Part shown: positions 19,021 through 26,478 of the stretch, piece by piece
Position numbering within the stretch: position 1 is the first letter of the stretch
Layout of the letters: every line of letters starts with the position of its first letter
DNA from: Nocardia terpenica
GTDB lineage: Bacteria > Actinomycetota > Actinomycetes > Mycobacteriales > Mycobacteriaceae
Assembly: GCF_013186535.1 (NCBI RefSeq)
Contig: NZ_JABMCZ010000002.1
Location: forward strand, 186,001 to 250,000
DNA: 64,000 bases
Reading direction: 5' to 3'
The notes under the pieces: model-generated
What the model was told of the DNA's origin: nothing
Databases searched by the model: none
What the model saw: only the letters and a program-made list of their open reading frames with translations
Position numbers and translations under genes: made by a program

Positions 19021-20326
19021 GTTCTTCCTCCAGAACGGGCATGGCGAGGATCGCGTGCGCATTGGTCCCGGCGACCCCGAACGACGACACCGCGCCGTAG
19101 CGCACGCCGTCCACGGGCTCCCACGGCGTCGGCTCGGCGGCCAGCCGCAGGCTCGTCGCGTCCCAGTCGACCGCGGCGGTGGGGTTGTCGGCGAACAGGC
19201 TCGGCGCGATCTGTCCGTGCGCGCCGCACAGCAGCACCTTGATCAGGCCCAGCAGCCCCGAGGCCGCCTGGGCGTGACCGACATTCGTCTTCACCGAACC
19301 CAGCAGCGGCCCCCGCTCGCGGTCCGGCGCACCGTAGACACGGGCCAGCGCGGTCAGCTCCAGCGGGTCACCGACCGGCGTGCCGGTGCCGTGCCCCTCG
19401 ATCAGGCCCACCCGGTCGGCGTCGATACCGGCCGCCGCGAGGGTGTTCTCGATGAGCCGCTGCTGTGCCGCGGCGCTGGGCACCGCGAGCGGCGCGCCCC
19501 TGCCGTTGTGGTTGATCCGGGTGGCCAGCACCCGGCCGTAGACGCGGTGGCCCAGGGCGCGGGCGCGGGATTCGCGCTCCACCACCACGATTCCGGCGCC
19601 CTCGCCCCACAGGGTGCCGCTGGCGTCGGCGGCGTAGGAGCGGCAGTGCCCGTCCGAGGACAGCGCATTGTTCTTGGAAAATTCGAAAAACGCTGCGGGC
19701 GAACCCATGACGCAGACGCCCCCGGCGAGCGCCCACTCGCACTCCCCGTCGCGCACCGCGTTCGCGGCCAGATGCAGCGCCGACAGCGACGAGGCGCAGG
19801 CGGTGTCCACGCTCAGCGACGGCCCGATCAGGCCCAGCCCGTGCGAGATCCGGCCCGCGACCGCGCCGAGCGCCGTTCCGGTGACCCGATATCCGCTGTG
19901 CTCGGTGATCGCCGCGGCGGCCGGGCCGTACTCGGCGATCGACACCCCCATGAAGCAGCCCGCCTCGGCACCGGCCAGCGCACCGGGATTCATTCCGGCG
20001 TGCTCGAGCGCCCGCCAGGCCACCCGCATCGCGACCCGCTGCTGCGGGTCCATCGCCACCGCCTCGCGCGGCGTGATGCCGAAGAACAGCGGATCGAATT
20101 CGGTTGCCTCGTCCAGGAATCCGCCCGCGTCGCAGACCTTGGACCAGCCCTCGAGGCGATGCAGCGACAGCAGCCGGTCCACCGGCCACTCGCGGTCGCG
20201 CGGGAACGGGCCGATCAGCTCGCGCCCCTGCGCCAGGGCCGACCAGAACGCCGCCGGGGTATCGATCCCGCCGGGCGCCTCGATCGCCATGCCCGACACC
20301 ACGATCGGGTCGTTCGCTCCCGTCAT
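19013..20326 (-). CDS. Stand-alone beta-ketoacyl synthase (MbtC-like)
   Basis: A 437-residue ketosynthase. The active-site Cys lies in DTACASSLSA near residue 175 and the two His in EGHGTGTPVGDP (near 313) and KTNVGHAQAASG (near 350), so all catalytic residues are present. It performs decarboxylative condensation in cooperation with the downstream AT-KR-ACP protein, like MbtC/MbtD. The ATG at 20326 overlaps the thioesterase stop codon (ATGA), which fixes the start; the same frame stays open further upstream but lies over the thioesterase gene. The final codons overlap the next gene start by 8 nt. Confidence 0.92.
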   Translation of the reverse strand: MTGANDPIVVSGMAIEAPGGIDTPAAFWSALAQGRELIGPFPRDREWPVDRLLSLHRLEGWSKVCDAGGFLDEATEFDPLFFGITPREAVAMDPQQRVAMRVAWRALEHAGMNPGALAGAEAGCFMGVSIAEYGPAAAAITEHSGYRVTGTALGAVAGRISHGLGLIGPSLSVDTACASSLSALHLAANAVRDGECEWALAGGVCVMGSPAAFFEFSKNNALSSDGHCRSYAADASGTLWGEGAGIVVVERESRARALGHRVYGRVLATRINHNGRGAPLAVPSAAAQQRLIENTLAAAGIDADRVGLIEGHGTGTPVGDPLELTALARVYGAPDRERGPLLGSVKTNVGHAQAASGLLGLIKVLLCGAHGQIAPSLFADNPTAAVDWDATSLRLAAEPTPWEPVDGVRYGAVSSFGVAGTNAHAILAMPVLEEEHV

Positions 20327-21078
20327 CGGACGGCGGACGGCTCGGGCGCGAGCAGTTCGGCGATGCCCGCGACATTGTCGTTCAGATAGAAGTGCCCGCC
20401 GTCGAAGACGGTCACCTCGAGCTCCTGCGCGCTGTGGTCGGCCCAGCCGTACAGGTCGCGCGGCGTCACGTACGGGTCCTCCGCGCCGCCCAGTGCCGCA
20501 ATTCTGGCCCGCACCTTGATATCCCGGGCACAGGTGTAGTCGTCGAAGGCCCGGTAGTCGGCCTTCACCACGGGCAGCGCCATGCGCATCACCTCGCGGC
20601 TGGCCAGCACCTCCGCGCCGGTACCCTCCAGGGCCGTCAGGTGATCGAGGATCTGCTCGTCCTCGCTCGGATGCGGCGGCAGTTCGGCGACCCGCCACGG
20701 CGGCACCGCGGCCGAGGCCGCCAGCAGCCGCACCTGCACGCCCGCCGCCTCCGCCGCGCGCACCAGCTCGAAGCCGACCATCGCGCCCATGCTGTGCCCG
20801 AACACGGTCAGCGGCAGGCCCCGATGATGCGGGGAGGCAAGGTAATCGGCGAGCGCGCCGCGCGCGATCTCGGGCACCGTGGTGAGCGCCTGCTCGCGGG
20901 CGCGGTCCTGGCGGCCGGGGTACTGGAAGATCACCACGTCGAAGTGCTCGCTGCACGCCTTGGAGAAGGCCCGGTAGGCCGAGGCGCCGGTACCGGCGTG
21001 CGGGCAGATCACCAGGGGCGGAAGGGCGGCGGAGGCCGGCTTGTGGAACTGCCGGACCCACCCGAGACTTGCTGGCAT
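20323..21078 (-). CDS. Type II thioesterase
   Basis: A 251-residue alpha/beta hydrolase of the GrsT/MbtT type. An early FVRQFHKP-like opening is followed by CPHAGTGASAYRAF, the nucleophile elbow GHSMGA near residue 94 and a C-terminal GGHFYLND with the catalytic His. Such proteins clear wrongly loaded carrier domains of NRPS/PKS lines. CAGGAG precedes the ATG. It follows the formyltransferase by 30 nt and overlaps the KS gene by 4 nt, within the siderophore operon. Confidence 0.92.
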   Translation of the reverse strand: MPASLGWVRQFHKPASAALPPLVICPHAGTGASAYRAFSKACSEHFDVVIFQYPGRQDRAREQALTTVPEIARGALADYLASPHHRGLPLTVFGHSMGAMVGFELVRAAEAAGVQVRLLAASAAVPPWRVAELPPHPSEDEQILDHLTALEGTGAEVLASREVMRMALPVVKADYRAFDDYTCARDIKVRARIAALGGAEDPYVTPRDLYGWADHSAQELEVTVFDGGHFYLNDNVAGIAELLAPEPSAVR

Positions 21079-21108
21079 GACAGGGCTCCTGCGCTACTGA
21101 CGAGAGGA

Positions 21109-22050
21109 TTACTCGGGCGAATCGGTGAGATACCCACCGCGGGCGAAGAATTCGGCGCCGTCGAGCTCGCGGCCGTCCGCGGTGCGCACCCGGGTGATCA
21201 CCAGCCCGTGATTGCCGCCGCGATAGGCGTCCGGACCGCACACCACCGCGCCGCCGCCCTCCTGAACGATCACCCGGCCTACGGTGCCGCCGTAGCGGGC
21301 CTGCGACACCGTCGCGGCCAGCACCTCGACGCGCTGCCCGCGGTAGTGGGTGTAGGCGCGCGGGTACGGCTCCGACAGCGCGCGCACGAAACGCTCCAGA
21401 TCCGTTGCGGGCCAGGACCAGTCGATGCGGCTGTCGCGGTCGGAGCGCTTGTGGAAGTAGGTGCGCTCGGCCTTGTTCTGCGGCCGCCACACCGCGGTCC
21501 CGGTCTCGATGGCGGTCAGGGCCTCGCGCAGCGCGCCCGGAATGAGCTCCATGCCCGCCCGCACCAGCTCGGTCCCGGTTGCGTTGGGGCCCACCGCGAG
21601 TGCGTGCTGCACCAGGATATCGCCGGTGTCCAGGCCCTCGTCCATCCGGTGGATCGTCAGGCCGATCTCGGACTCACCGCTGATCAGCGCCCACAGCACC
21701 GGCGAGAACCCGGTGAACTTCGGCAGCAGCGAATCGTGCAGGTTCAGCGTGCCGTGCGGCGGCAGGTTGTACAGCTCGGCGGGCATCCAGGTGTACCAGC
21801 TGTTGACCACGATCAGGTCCGGCTCGGCGCGCTTGACCAGGTCGATGGTCTCGGCGTCGGCCCGCTCGGTGAGATGCACCGGGATGCCGTGCTCGCGTGC
21901 CAGCTCCTCGACCGAATCGTTCCAGATCGCCCGGTAGGACTCGGCACTCGTCGGATGGGTGACGGCCAGCACCACCTCGTGACCGGAATCGATCAGGGCC
22001 TGCAGAGTTTTCCGGCCCCAGGTCTGGTAACCGAACGACACGATACGCAT
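21109..22050 (-). CDS. Formyltransferase acting on the siderophore hydroxylamine (methionyl-tRNA formyltransferase family)
   Basis: A 313-residue protein of the Fmt/hydroxymethyl-transferase fold. HDSLLPKFTG near 108 follows an NLHDS segment that carries the catalytic Asn-His. The folate-binding region continues with HRMDEGLDTGDIL, and a C-terminal OB-like domain follows. It is the first gene of the biosynthetic operon, directly under an iron box and a GGAGG ribosome-binding site. Related enzymes formylate N-hydroxyornithine or N-hydroxylysine from N10-formyltetrahydrofolate. Here it most likely formylates the N6-hydroxyl-lysine made by NbtG. A housekeeping tRNA role is unlikely because of the operon and the iron control. 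Confidence 0.87.
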   Translation of the reverse strand: MRIVSFGYQTWGRKTLQALIDSGHEVVLAVTHPTSAESYRAIWNDSVEELAREHGIPVHLTERADAETIDLVKRAEPDLIVVNSWYTWMPAELYNLPPHGTLNLHDSLLPKFTGFSPVLWALISGESEIGLTIHRMDEGLDTGDILVQHALAVGPNATGTELVRAGMELIPGALREALTAIETGTAVWRPQNKAERTYFHKRSDRDSRIDWSWPATDLERFVRALSEPYPRAYTHYRGQRVEVLAATVSQARYGGTVGRVIVQEGGGAVVCGPDAYRGGNHGLVITRVRTADGRELDGAEFFARGGYLTDSPE

Positions 22051-22066
22051 ACAACCTCCAGTTAAC

Positions 22067-22085
22067 TAAGCTGAGCCTAACCTAT
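22067..22085 (-). promoter_or_regulatory. Iron box (DtxR/IdeR-type) of the siderophore operon
   Basis: On the minus strand the sequence ATAGGTTAGGCTCAGCTTA matches the DtxR/IdeR consensus at most positions, with a perfect AGGTTAGGCT half. It lies 17 bp before the formyltransferase start and overlaps the stop codon (22082-22084) of nbtG, so the operon has its own iron-controlled promoter at the end of nbtG. Confidence 0.82.
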
Positions 22086-23368
22086 CCTTGCCGCGCGGTG
22101 GCAAGTTCCCCGGCCGCGGACCGCAGCTGCCGCGGCGCCAGCCGGAGCACGCGATCGGAGAGTTCGCCCAGGCAACTGAGGTTCGGGAAGCCCGGACCCT
22201 GCGCCAGCGCAGCGAGATTCGGCAGATGCAGCCGGGCGTCCAGGCCGGTGACGGACAGGTCGTAGCCGATGGCCGATTCCAGCCGCGCCTGGGTGAGCGG
22301 GCCGCCGACCGCCAGTTCCAGCAAATCCAAAGCATCGGAATCGAACAGCTCCAGGAACCACAGCGGCTGCCCGCCGGTGGCGTCGACCACCAGATCGAAG
22401 GTGAGCGTCCGATCCGGGCGCAGCTCGTTGCGCAGCGTGAGCGCGACGGCGTCCCCGTGGTCGGCCACCCGCACCACCCGCCCGCGCACGTGCTGAACCC
22501 GGTTGTCCCCCAGCAGGCTTTCCTGCACCCGCACCGAGAACACGCCGCGATCGGTGCGCCGGATGACCTCCCGGCGCTCGTCGGCGCTCAGTCCCGACCA
22601 GCGCGTGGGGTCGCTGAAAAGCGCGTTCTCGAAATAACTTTCGCCGCGGGTGTAGATGGTGGCGTTGGGCGAGATCACCGATACCGAGAGCACGTCGTGG
22701 CGAACCAGCTCGTCCATCGCGGATCCGGCCGTCTCGCCGCCGCCGATCACCGCGGCGCGCGAGGAGGCCGGGAGGCGGCGATTGCCCGCCAGCTCCCAGA
22801 AGTCCGCGATGCTCAGCACCTTCGGGTGATCGGCCAGGGCGCGGCGGCTGTCGCCGGGGCCGGTGATCATCAACCGGTCGGCATCGATGTCGGCGACGGA
22901 GCCGTCCGGCTCGGCCACCGACACCACCCAGCCGCCCGCGGCGGGCGAGATGCGCCGCACCGCACCGAGAACCAGTTCGACACCGGAGGTGGCCGCCACC
23001 CACTGCAGGTAGGCGGCCCAGACGTGGTGATGCGGATTCGGTCGGCCGCGATCGATCCACTCCGCGTAGGTGCCCCGCTCGACCAGGAAGGAGGTCCAGC
23101 TGAACGCCCGCATCGCGGCATCGATCGCGCGATTGTGCCCGCGCGCCCAGGTGGAGTGATACGGAAAGCCGACGTCCTTCTCCGGGCTGGTGCCGAGCCG
23201 ATGCTGCCCGTCGGTCCAGCCGCCGCCGGGCAGCCAATTGCCGCCCACCGCATGGGATTCCACGACCACCACCCGCGGCGCGGGCAGACCCAGCCCCCGC
23301 AGCACGTGCGCCTTCGCCGCCACGGCCATGGCCTTCGGCCCGGCGCCGACTACGACCAGTGTGTCCAC
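22082..23368 (-). CDS. nbtG: Lysine N6-hydroxylase (FAD/NADPH monooxygenase, MbtG-like)
   Basis: A 428-residue flavoprotein that hydroxylates the epsilon-nitrogen of lysine. The FAD loop VVGAGPKAMA is at residues 5-14. The stretch GWTDGQHRLGTSPEKDVGFP is characteristic of MbtG/NbtG. The NADPH-binding VIGGGETAGSA lies near 209 and VVDATGGQPLWF near 333. I preferred the GTG at 23368, preceded by GGGAG, because the FAD motif then starts at residue 5; an in-frame start at 23401 would add residues without homology. It precedes the formyltransferase, suggesting hydroxylation then formylation. Iron box 23421-23439 lies upstream. Confidence 0.93.
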   Translation of the reverse strand: MDTLVVVGAGPKAMAVAAKAHVLRGLGLPAPRVVVVESHAVGGNWLPGGGWTDGQHRLGTSPEKDVGFPYHSTWARGHNRAIDAAMRAFSWTSFLVERGTYAEWIDRGRPNPHHHVWAAYLQWVAATSGVELVLGAVRRISPAAGGWVVSVAEPDGSVADIDADRLMITGPGDSRRALADHPKVLSIADFWELAGNRRLPASSRAAVIGGGETAGSAMDELVRHDVLSVSVISPNATIYTRGESYFENALFSDPTRWSGLSADERREVIRRTDRGVFSVRVQESLLGDNRVQHVRGRVVRVADHGDAVALTLRNELRPDRTLTFDLVVDATGGQPLWFLELFDSDALDLLELAVGGPLTQARLESAIGYDLSVTGLDARLHLPNLAALAQGPGFPNLSCLGELSDRVLRLAPRQLRSAAGELATARQG

Positions 23369-23420
23369 GGATGCTCCCGTCTGTGATTCCGGCCACCGCA
23401 AAAGTAAGCGTTACCTAGCT

Positions 23421-23439
23421 TTGCATAGGCTTACCTTAT
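23421..23439. promoter_or_regulatory. Iron box between nbtG and the divergent secreted-protein gene
   Basis: TTTGCATAGGCTTACCTTA matches the DtxR/IdeR consensus at about 14 of 19 positions, with a good TAGGCT-ACCT centre. A weaker partial match (TTACCTAG) adjoins on the left at 23411. It sits midway between two divergent genes and could control both. Confidence 0.7.
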
Positions 23440-23515
23440 ATTGCTTCGTGGGGCCAGCCCGTGGACGCACGACCCGCGAGCGGCCCGACACGCCAGCAAA
23501 GGAATGGACACACCC

Positions 23516-23986
23516 ATGAACACGAGCAAGTTCCGCGCCGCCGTCGCGGCGTTCGCCCTGTCCGCCGCCGTCGTCACCGGGACGGTCGCCGGGACCGGCA
23601 CGGCGCTGGCCGCGCCGGTCGTCGCCCCCGTCCACGCCGCCGCCCCCGGCGTCGGCGAATTGCAATCCAAGCTGCAACTCGTGCTGAACACGGGCGCCTC
23701 GCGCAGCGCCCGGGCCAACGAACTCGAGGCGGGCGAGGCCGGTCTGCCGCTGGTGGACCAGGTCGGCACCGTGATGGCCGCCGCGCCGCCGAGCTTCCGC
23801 TGGGAGGTGCAGGGCCCGGTCGCCGTGGACGGCGATCAACTCACCGCGGGCCTGCAGACCTCCATCGACGGCTACGAGCCGTGGCATTTCCAGCTGTCCT
23901 GGAAGCAGATCGACGGCACCTGGAAGCTGACCCGCGAGGCCGAGTGCACGGTGGCGGGCATCGCGATGCTGCCCTGCACGGTCTAG
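23516..23986 (+). CDS. Small secreted protein, MTB12-like
   Basis: A 156-residue protein with a clear Sec signal peptide (about residues 1-33, ending GTALA-AP). The mature part begins with VGELQSKLQLVLN and has a beta-rich C-terminal half with WHFQLSWKQIDGTWKLT and two Cys near the end (EAECTVAGIAMLPCTV) that may form a disulphide. The layout resembles the low-molecular-weight antigen MTB12/CFP2 family of mycobacteria; the biochemical role is unknown. It diverges from nbtG across an iron box, so it is probably made under iron starvation. AAAGGA lies upstream of the ATG at 23516. Confidence 0.75.
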   Translation: MNTSKFRAAVAAFALSAAVVTGTVAGTGTALAAPVVAPVHAAAPGVGELQSKLQLVLNTGASRSARANELEAGEAGLPLVDQVGTVMAAAPPSFRWEVQGPVAVDGDQLTAGLQTSIDGYEPWHFQLSWKQIDGTWKLTREAECTVAGIAMLPCTV

Positions 23987-24000
23987 CCGCCACGCGTCGG

Positions 24001-24035
24001 AATCGGCCGGTCGGTCCCGACCGGCTCGGCCGAAT
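24001..24035. terminator. GC-rich hairpin after the MTB12-like gene
   Basis: An imperfect inverted repeat built from AATCGGCCGGTCGG and CCGACCGG..CGGCCGAATC starts 14 nt after the stop codon at 23986. It has no T-tract, as is usual for actinobacterial terminators. Confidence 0.6.
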
Positions 24036-24072
24036 CGCGTGCGCTCGGAGCAAACCGTTAGCCTTGCTGGAG

Positions 24073-25011
24073 ATGAGACGCAGGCAGAAGCCGCCGTTGG
24101 CGAAGCGGCACGGACTGGATCCGGCCCGGGTGCGGCTGCCGGAGGACGGCGGCTGGGCCACGATTCGCGATCACCTGGTGGAGCGGCTGCCGCGGGTCCC
24201 GGCCGAGCGGATCGATCGGTTGCTGGCCGAGGGCGGCGTCGTCGATCTGGACGGGCCGATCGCGCCCGACGCCCCCTATGTGCCGGGCGGCGCGGTGTGG
24301 TTCCATCGCGACCTACCGCGCGAAACCGAGGTGCCGTTCGAGATCACCGTGGTGCATCGCGACGACGATCTGCTCGTGGTCGACAAACCGCATTTTCTGT
24401 CCACGATCCCGCGCGGGCAGCACATTCTGCAGACCGCGCTGGTGCGGTTGCGCCGCGATCTGGACCTGCCCGACCTGATACCCGCGCATCGACTCGACCG
24501 CGCCACCGCGGGCCTGGTGCTGTTCGTGATCAATCCGGCCCGGCGCGGGGCGTATCAGACGATGTTCCACCAGCGCCGGGTGTACAAGGAGTACGAGGCG
24601 ATCGCCCGCTTCGATCCGGAGCTGACGCTGCCGCTGACGATTCGCAGCCGAATCGTCAAGGAGCGCAACATCATCCGGGCCTTCGAGGTGGACGGCGAGC
24701 CGAATGCCGAGACCCGCGTGGAACTGCTCGACCGGCGCGACGGGCTCGGCCGCTACCGGCTGATCCCGCACACCGGCCGCACCCACCAGCTACGCCTGCA
24801 CATGAACGGCCTCGGCATCCCCATTCTCGGCGACGACTTCTATCCCGAGCTCACCGACCGATCGGTGGACGATTTCACCCGTCCCCTCCAATTGCTCGCC
24901 ACCACACTGGAATTCACCGATCCGGTCACCCGCGAGCCGCGCCGCTTCCGCACCACCCGCACGCTGCGGGCGTGGACCGATCCGGACGGCTGGGCCGCCG
25001 GCGTCGAGTGA
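24073..25011 (+). CDS. RluA-family pseudouridine synthase
   Basis: A 312-residue RNA-modifying enzyme converting uridine to pseudouridine. HRLDRATAG near residue 139 contains the catalytic Asp. LLVVDKPHFL precedes it and PHTGRTHQLRLHM, the usual C-terminal motif, lies near 236. The N-terminus (KRHGLDPARVRLP ... VEQL-like, RIDRLLAEGGVV) looks like a short S4-like RNA-binding segment. The target RNA (23S rRNA or tRNA) cannot be told from sequence. GGAG overlaps the ATG region at 24069. It converges on the EXLDI gene with one nucleotide between the stop codons. Confidence 0.9.
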   Translation: MRRRQKPPLAKRHGLDPARVRLPEDGGWATIRDHLVERLPRVPAERIDRLLAEGGVVDLDGPIAPDAPYVPGGAVWFHRDLPRETEVPFEITVVHRDDDLLVVDKPHFLSTIPRGQHILQTALVRLRRDLDLPDLIPAHRLDRATAGLVLFVINPARRGAYQTMFHQRRVYKEYEAIARFDPELTLPLTIRSRIVKERNIIRAFEVDGEPNAETRVELLDRRDGLGRYRLIPHTGRTHQLRLHMNGLGIPILGDDFYPELTDRSVDDFTRPLQLLATTLEFTDPVTREPRRFRTTRTLRAWTDPDGWAAGVE

Positions 25012-25012
25012 G

Positions 25013-25459
25013 TCAGATGTCGAGGTCTTCCAGCCGCGGCGGTTCGATCGCGGCGACGACCCGGCGGTACAGCTTGGGCGGCACCACCCCGCCCAGTTCG
25101 TCGAGCGAATCGACCACGTCGACCTGGAAGTCGCCCCAATGCGGGTCGCCGACGCCGAGCATGCTGCGCCAGGCGCGCAAGTCGGCCGGGAAGTTGGCCA
25201 GGGACGAGAAGTCCGACCAGTCCGAGCTCTGGTGCTGCACCACGAACTTGCCGCGGCGGCTGCGGTAGACGCGGATCACCGTGACGCCGGTCTTGGCGTA
25301 GTCGCGGGTCTCGGCGACGAAGCGCCCGAAGAACCGCTTGGCCCGCGCGCCGCCGGGACCGTCCTTCACCACGATCTGTTCGAGGCCGTCGGTCACGGGC
25401 TCCGGTGCGTCGCCGTGGACCCGGTCCAGCACATCGGACTGCTGCGGATCTGTGGTCAT
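25013..25459 (-). CDS. EXLDI family protein
   Basis: A 148-residue cytoplasmic protein ending in EDLDI, the C-terminal E-X-L-D-I signature after which the actinobacterial EXLDI family is named. It is rich in aromatic and basic residues (DYAKTGVTVIRVYRSRRGKFVVQHQSSDW). No enzymatic motif is visible and the family has no assigned function that I know. GGAGGAG precedes the ATG at 25459. An AT-rich perfect inverted repeat lies 50-65 bp upstream, so it is likely repressor-controlled. Confidence 0.85.
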   Translation of the reverse strand: MTTDPQQSDVLDRVHGDAPEPVTDGLEQIVVKDGPGGARAKRFFGRFVAETRDYAKTGVTVIRVYRSRRGKFVVQHQSSDWSDFSSLANFPADLRAWRSMLGVGDPHWGDFQVDVVDSLDELGGVVPPKLYRRVVAAIEPPRLEDLDI

Positions 25460-25508
25460 GTCTCCTCCATCGATTGCCGAGGGGGATCACCCGTCCCCCG
25501 CTCGGTAC

Positions 25509-25524
25509 TATACGTAGACGTATA
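25509..25524. promoter_or_regulatory. Inverted-repeat operator upstream of the EXLDI gene
   Basis: TATACGT-AG-ACGTATA is a perfect 7-bp inverted repeat with a 2-bp spacer, in strikingly AT-rich sequence for this genome. It is 50 bp upstream of the EXLDI start and 82 bp upstream of the divergent protease gene. Dimeric repressor binding is inferred. Confidence 0.6.
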
Positions 25525-25605
25525 CATATAGAGCAAGGCCCAATTCGCCGGGGGTGAGAGGACGGACACGGCACACGCGCGGCAAATGAACGTAGACTGG
25601 CCGCA

Positions 25606-26361
25606 ATGTCTCGGAGCGATAACACGGCCCCGACCTCGGCGGCGCCCGGCCCCCGCCCGCGGGTGCATGCGTGGATCGATGTGGCCGTGGTCGTCGTCGT
25701 GCTGGCGGGCACCAACCTCATTGCCCACTTCACCTCCGCGTGGGCCAATATCCTCACGGTTCCGGTGGCGGCCGTCGCGCTCGTCGCGCTGATGCGCCGC
25801 CGCGGGCTGGGCTGGGCCGAACTGGGACTCGACCCGAGGCAGTGGCGGCGCGGATCGCTCTACGCGCTGGCCGCGATCGGGGTCGTGCTGGGCGCGGTGG
25901 CCGTCGGGGCACTGCTGCCGATCACGCGGCCGTTCTTTCTCGCCGACCGCTATGCCACCATTTCCGGCGCGCTGATCGCGTCGATGATCGTCATCCCGCT
26001 GCAGACCGCCATCCCGGAGGAACTGGCATTCCGGGGCGTCCTGCACGGAACGCTCGACCGCGCCTGGGGCGCTCGCGGCGTATTCGCCGCGGGCTCATTG
26101 CTTTTCGGACTCTGGCATATCGCCTCGTCGCTCGGATTGACCAGCGGAAATCGCGGATTGAGCGGATTGCTCGGCGGCGGAACGACCGGTCAGATCGCGG
26201 GAATCGCGCTCGCGGTGGTGGCCACCGCCGGGGCGGGCGTGGTGTTCACCTGGTTGCGGCGGCGCAGCGGAAGTCTGCTCGCGCCCATCGCATTGCATTG
26301 GTCGCTGAATGGCGCCGGAGCGCTCGCCGCGGCCGTCGCCTGGCATACCGCCCTGCACTGA
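25606..26361 (+). CDS. CPBP-family intramembrane metalloprotease
   Basis: A 251-residue membrane protein with about seven or eight hydrophobic segments. The family motifs are present in order: EELAFRG (near 138), FGLWHI (near 168) and a final HWSLNG, whose Glu and His residues would bind zinc. Related proteins process prenylated or membrane proteins, or confer bacteriocin self-immunity; the substrate here is unknown. It starts at the ATG at 25606 with a disordered Pro-rich N-terminus. It diverges from the EXLDI gene, which may share its control region. Confidence 0.87.
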   Translation: MSRSDNTAPTSAAPGPRPRVHAWIDVAVVVVVLAGTNLIAHFTSAWANILTVPVAAVALVALMRRRGLGWAELGLDPRQWRRGSLYALAAIGVVLGAVAVGALLPITRPFFLADRYATISGALIASMIVIPLQTAIPEELAFRGVLHGTLDRAWGARGVFAAGSLLFGLWHIASSLGLTSGNRGLSGLLGGGTTGQIAGIALAVVATAGAGVVFTWLRRRSGSLLAPIALHWSLNGAGALAAAVAWHTALH

Positions 26362-26478
26362 TTGCCGAAAGCATTGACCGCGAGTAGGTCACGGATTACT
26401 CTCACTGCGATCACACATATGTTCGAGTAATCAGGTCTCCGACATACGGCACCATACCTGCTCTCAGGAAGGCCCGCC

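Noticed and set aside
15625..19242. Plus-strand 1205-codon open frame opposite the PKS genes
   Set aside because: Same reason: antisense shadow of AT-KR-ACP and KS genes without recognisable motifs or a ribosome-binding site.
20327..21490. Upstream extension of the KS reading frame
   Set aside because: The extension lies over the thioesterase and formyltransferase genes; ketosynthase homology begins at the ATG at 20326.
26380..26440. LexA/SOS box upstream of the His-repeat membrane protein
   Set aside because: Only one half (GTTCGA) matches; the other half deviates at two of five positions.
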